From: Nitrososphaerales archaeon
GTDB lineage: Archaea > Thermoproteota > Nitrososphaeria > Nitrososphaerales > UBA57
Assembly (NCBI GenBank): GCA_022449325.1
Contig: JAKUSK010000014.1
Location: 1-15,100, forward strand
Length of the DNA: 15,100 bases
Direction: 5' to 3'
Shown here: piece by piece, positions 13,744-15,100 of the stretch
How the letters are laid out: the number at the start of each line of letters is the position of its first letter
How positions within the stretch are numbered: position 1 is the stretch's first letter
Made by a program: the position numbers and the translations under genes
Notes under the pieces: generated by a model
What the model saw: the letters and a program-made list of their open reading frames with translations, nothing else
Databases searched by the model: none
What the model was told of the DNA's origin: nothing

Positions 13744-14046
13744 ATGGTTGCTGAAAACGATCAAAACTTATCCTTGGAATCGAAATTAGGACTCTTATCA
13801 TTTGATTGGGATTCATCAGAATTTATTAAAGTAAATACAGAGATTTGTAAATCCTGTGAAAAGAAACCTTGTCTTTATGTTTGCCCCTCTGAGGTTTATA
13901 CTCTCAATGAAGAAGAATTAGTCTATAATATTGAAGGCTGTATTGAAATGGGTCTTTGTACTATTGCATGTGATCAACTTGGTAAAGGCGCTATTGAATG
14001 GAATCATCCACAGGGTGGTAAAGGCGTTAGCTATAAACTGGGTTAG
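13744..14046 (+). CDS. FixX-like ferredoxin with seven cysteines
   Basis: A 100-residue ferredoxin of the FixX family, electron carriers that work with electron-transfer flavoprotein (FixAB) and the FixC/ETF-quinone oxidoreductase group. Diagnostic features are the N-terminal LESKLGLLSF (11-20), ICKSCEKKPC (34-43), VCPSEVY (46-52), EGCIEMGLCTIAC (64-76) and the closing IEWNHPQGGKGVSY (84-97), matching the FixX ending WEYPRGGFGVSY-like. Cysteines sit at 35, 38, 43, 47, 66, 72 and 76. Position 69, which is Cys in the FixX motif CLECGTC, is Met. With the second Cys of a CxxCxxC motif missing, one cluster may be [3Fe-4S]. No fixABC genes are nearby. No membrane segment or signal peptide. Confidence 0.88.
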   Translation: MVAENDQNLSLESKLGLLSFDWDSSEFIKVNTEICKSCEKKPCLYVCPSEVYTLNEEELVYNIEGCIEMGLCTIACDQLGKGAIEWNHPQGGKGVSYKLG

Positions 14047-14056
14047 ATTTTTATCT

Positions 14057-14084
14057 ATTATTCATTTTTGAAGTGAATAATTTT
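14057..14084 (+). terminator. Hairpin with T-run after the ferredoxin gene
   Basis: ATTATTCA (14057-14064) and TGAATAAT (14074-14081) form a perfect 8-bp inverted repeat around a 9-nt loop, followed by more T residues. The stem has only one G-C pair, so stability is low, but the position just past the ferredoxin stop and the T-rich flanks fit a transcription end. Confidence 0.45.
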
Positions 14085-14093
14085 GGAGTAAAA

Positions 14094-14120
14094 ACGTTAT
14101 TACGTTATGTTGTTATATGT
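14094..14120 (+). promoter_or_regulatory. radA upstream region: GTTAT every 8 nt and TATA-like box
   Basis: GTTAT occurs at 14096, 14104 and 14112, exactly 8 nt apart. The last copy merges into TTATATGTATAA, a TATA-like element about 25-30 nt before the radA ATG. No good Shine-Dalgarno site precedes radA, so a leaderless mRNA is likely. The role of the spaced repeat is unknown. Confidence 0.4.
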
Positions 14121-14143
14121 ATAATGAAGTGGGAAAGTAAGAT

Positions 14144-15100
14144 ATGTTAGATGATTCTGTTGACTTAGAAAATAATATTCCTGAATCTGAAGAAACTACT
14201 GAATCTGTAGAAATTTCTGATTCCGATATTCCTGAATCTGAAGAAACTACTGAATCTGTAGAAATTTCTGATTCCGATATTCCTGAATCTGATTCTGGTG
14301 AATCAGAGTTATCCAAAGAAGAGAATGCTGCTTTAATGGACATTAGTTCTTTACCAGGTGTTGGTCCTGTTACAACTAAAAAGCTTCAAGACGTTGGAAT
14401 ATATACAATCCTTGATATTGCTGTACGAGGTCCTACTGATATTGCAGATGCCACTAATTTTGAAACAGACAAAGCTGTAGAATTATGTAATAAGGCAAGA
14501 TTGAAACTTGTTGAAATCGGTAAATTTGATAAAGATTTTGTTTCTGCTACTGAAATCTATGATCGAAGACAAAAAATTGAAAGAATATCTACTGGAAGTT
14601 CTAATCTCGATGAATTATTGATTGGCGGAGTTGAAACTCAAGCCGTAACTGAGTTTTATGGAGAATATGGCTCTGGAAAAACACAAATCTGTCATACTTT
14701 ATGCCTTAATGTTCAACTTCCTGTTGAAAACGGAGGACTTAATGGAGGTGCAATTTATATTGATACTGAAAATACATTTAGACCTGAAAGACTTCGTGAC
14801 ATCGCCATAGAACGAGGAATGGATCCTGACGAAGCACTTAGCAAAATAATAGTTGCAAAAGCATTTACTAGCTCTCATCAAGAACTACTTGTTGGAGAAT
14901 TAGGCAAAGTTATTGAAAGTTCAAATGCAAGACTTGTCATTGTTGATTCTTTAATGGGTCATTATCGTTCAGAATTTTTAGGAAGAGGTACTCTTGCTAC
15001 TCGACAACATCGATTAAACCGATTTATGCATTTATTGACTCGAACTGCCGAAACACGTAATGTCGCAGTTGTAATGACAAATCAAGTTATGTCTGCTCCA
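14144..15100 (+). CDS. radA: DNA repair and recombination protein RadA, 3' end outside the window
   Basis: Archaeal RecA/Rad51-family recombinase that forms filaments on single-stranded DNA and exchanges strands. The frame stays open for 319 codons to the window edge. Order of parts: an acidic Ser/Glu-rich tail (1 to about 60); a helix-hairpin-helix N-terminal domain with LPGVGPVTTKKL; the linker FVSATEIYDRR that joins it to the core; the core start ISTGSSNLDELLIGG; Walker A GEYGSGKT (173-180); IDTENTFRPERL; Walker B LVIVD (264-268); then RQHRLNRFMHLL and VVMTNQV at the end. The DNA-binding loop 2 region and C-terminus are cut off. Residues 12-28 and 29-45 are two identical copies of IPESEETTESVEISDSD. 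The start at 14144 is supported by the TATA-like box upstream; no alternative in-frame Met precedes the helix-hairpin-helix domain except one at its edge. Confidence 0.96.
   Translation, partial: MLDDSVDLENNIPESEETTESVEISDSDIPESEETTESVEISDSDIPESDSGESELSKEENAALMDISSLPGVGPVTTKKLQDVGIYTILDIAVRGPTDIADATNFETDKAVELCNKARLKLVEIGKFDKDFVSATEIYDRRQKIERISTGSSNLDELLIGGVETQAVTEFYGEYGSGKTQICHTLCLNVQLPVENGGLNGGAIYIDTENTFRPERLRDIAIERGMDPDEALSKIIVAKAFTSSHQELLVGELGKVIESSNARLVIVDSLMGHYRSEFLGRGTLATRQHRLNRFMHLLTRTAETRNVAVVMTNQVMSAP
14177..14292 (+). repeat. Perfect 51-bp tandem duplication in radA
   Basis: Bases 14177-14227 and 14228-14278 are identical, and the first 14 bases of a third copy follow (14279-14292). 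The unit is 17 codons, so the frame is kept and the protein gains one acidic 17-residue block per copy. Identity at synonymous positions too points to a recent duplication. Confidence 0.95.

Noticed and set aside
14113..14343. 76-codon Ser-rich repeat protein on the minus strand
   Set aside because: It is the reverse reading of the radA 51-bp duplication. The repeat in the protein is a by-product.

Overview
The window looks like chromosomal DNA of an AT-rich archaeon, most probably a marine ammonia-oxidising lineage (Nitrososphaerota, Nitrosopumilus/Nitrosopelagicus-like). The evidence is archaeal EF-2, FEN1 and RadA, a LysW-carrier amino-acid pathway tied to argH, a FixX-type ferredoxin, and archaeal signals: TATA-like boxes about 26-30 nt before start codons that lack a Shine-Dalgarno sequence, and GGTGAT-type Shine-Dalgarno sites inside operons. 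The phylum call is inference from gene content. I see no rRNA, tRNA, CRISPR array, insertion sequence or phage gene. This is a dense housekeeping region.

Layout. (1) 1-6737, plus strand: one compact operon, argH (5' end cut by the window) - lysW - lysX/argX - argC/lysY - argB/lysZ - argD/lysJ - lysK/argE. Glutamate (and possibly alpha-aminoadipate) is attached to the C-terminal Glu of the small carrier LysW, phosphorylated, reduced, transaminated and released as ornithine (or lysine); ArgH performs the last step to arginine. The last gene, lysK, carries an N-terminal Lrp/AsnC-type DNA-binding domain fused in frame to the deacylase. This is the most unusual protein architecture here. (2) 6774-9452, plus strand: translation factor EF-2, then an ElaA-like GNAT acetyltransferase. 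(3) 9454-12066, minus strand: threonine synthase - ubiquitin-like/MoaD-ThiS protein ending in Gly-Gly - E1-like activating enzyme, arranged so that a PLP enzyme of the threonine/cysteine synthase fold is co-transcribed with a thiocarboxylate-type sulfur carrier system. (4) 12130-13691, minus strand: FEN1 flap endonuclease overlapping an HD-domain nucleotidase (HDDC2/YfbR-like). (5) 13744-15100, plus strand: FixX-like ferredoxin, then the recombinase RadA (3' end cut by the window) with a perfect 51-bp tandem duplication in its acidic N-terminal tail.

Non-coding space is minimal. The gaps of interest are 12067-12129 (thrC promoter with a 23-bp dyad), 13692-13743 (divergent fen1/ferredoxin promoter) and 14047-14143 (hairpin, then a GTTAT repeat every 8 nt and a TATA-like box before radA). 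No gene-free stretch exceeds 100 bases.

No wholly new multi-gene system is evident. The best candidates for something undescribed are the Lrp-LysK fusion, the ThrC-Ubl-E1 operon with its possible operator, and the seven-cysteine FixX-like ferredoxin.
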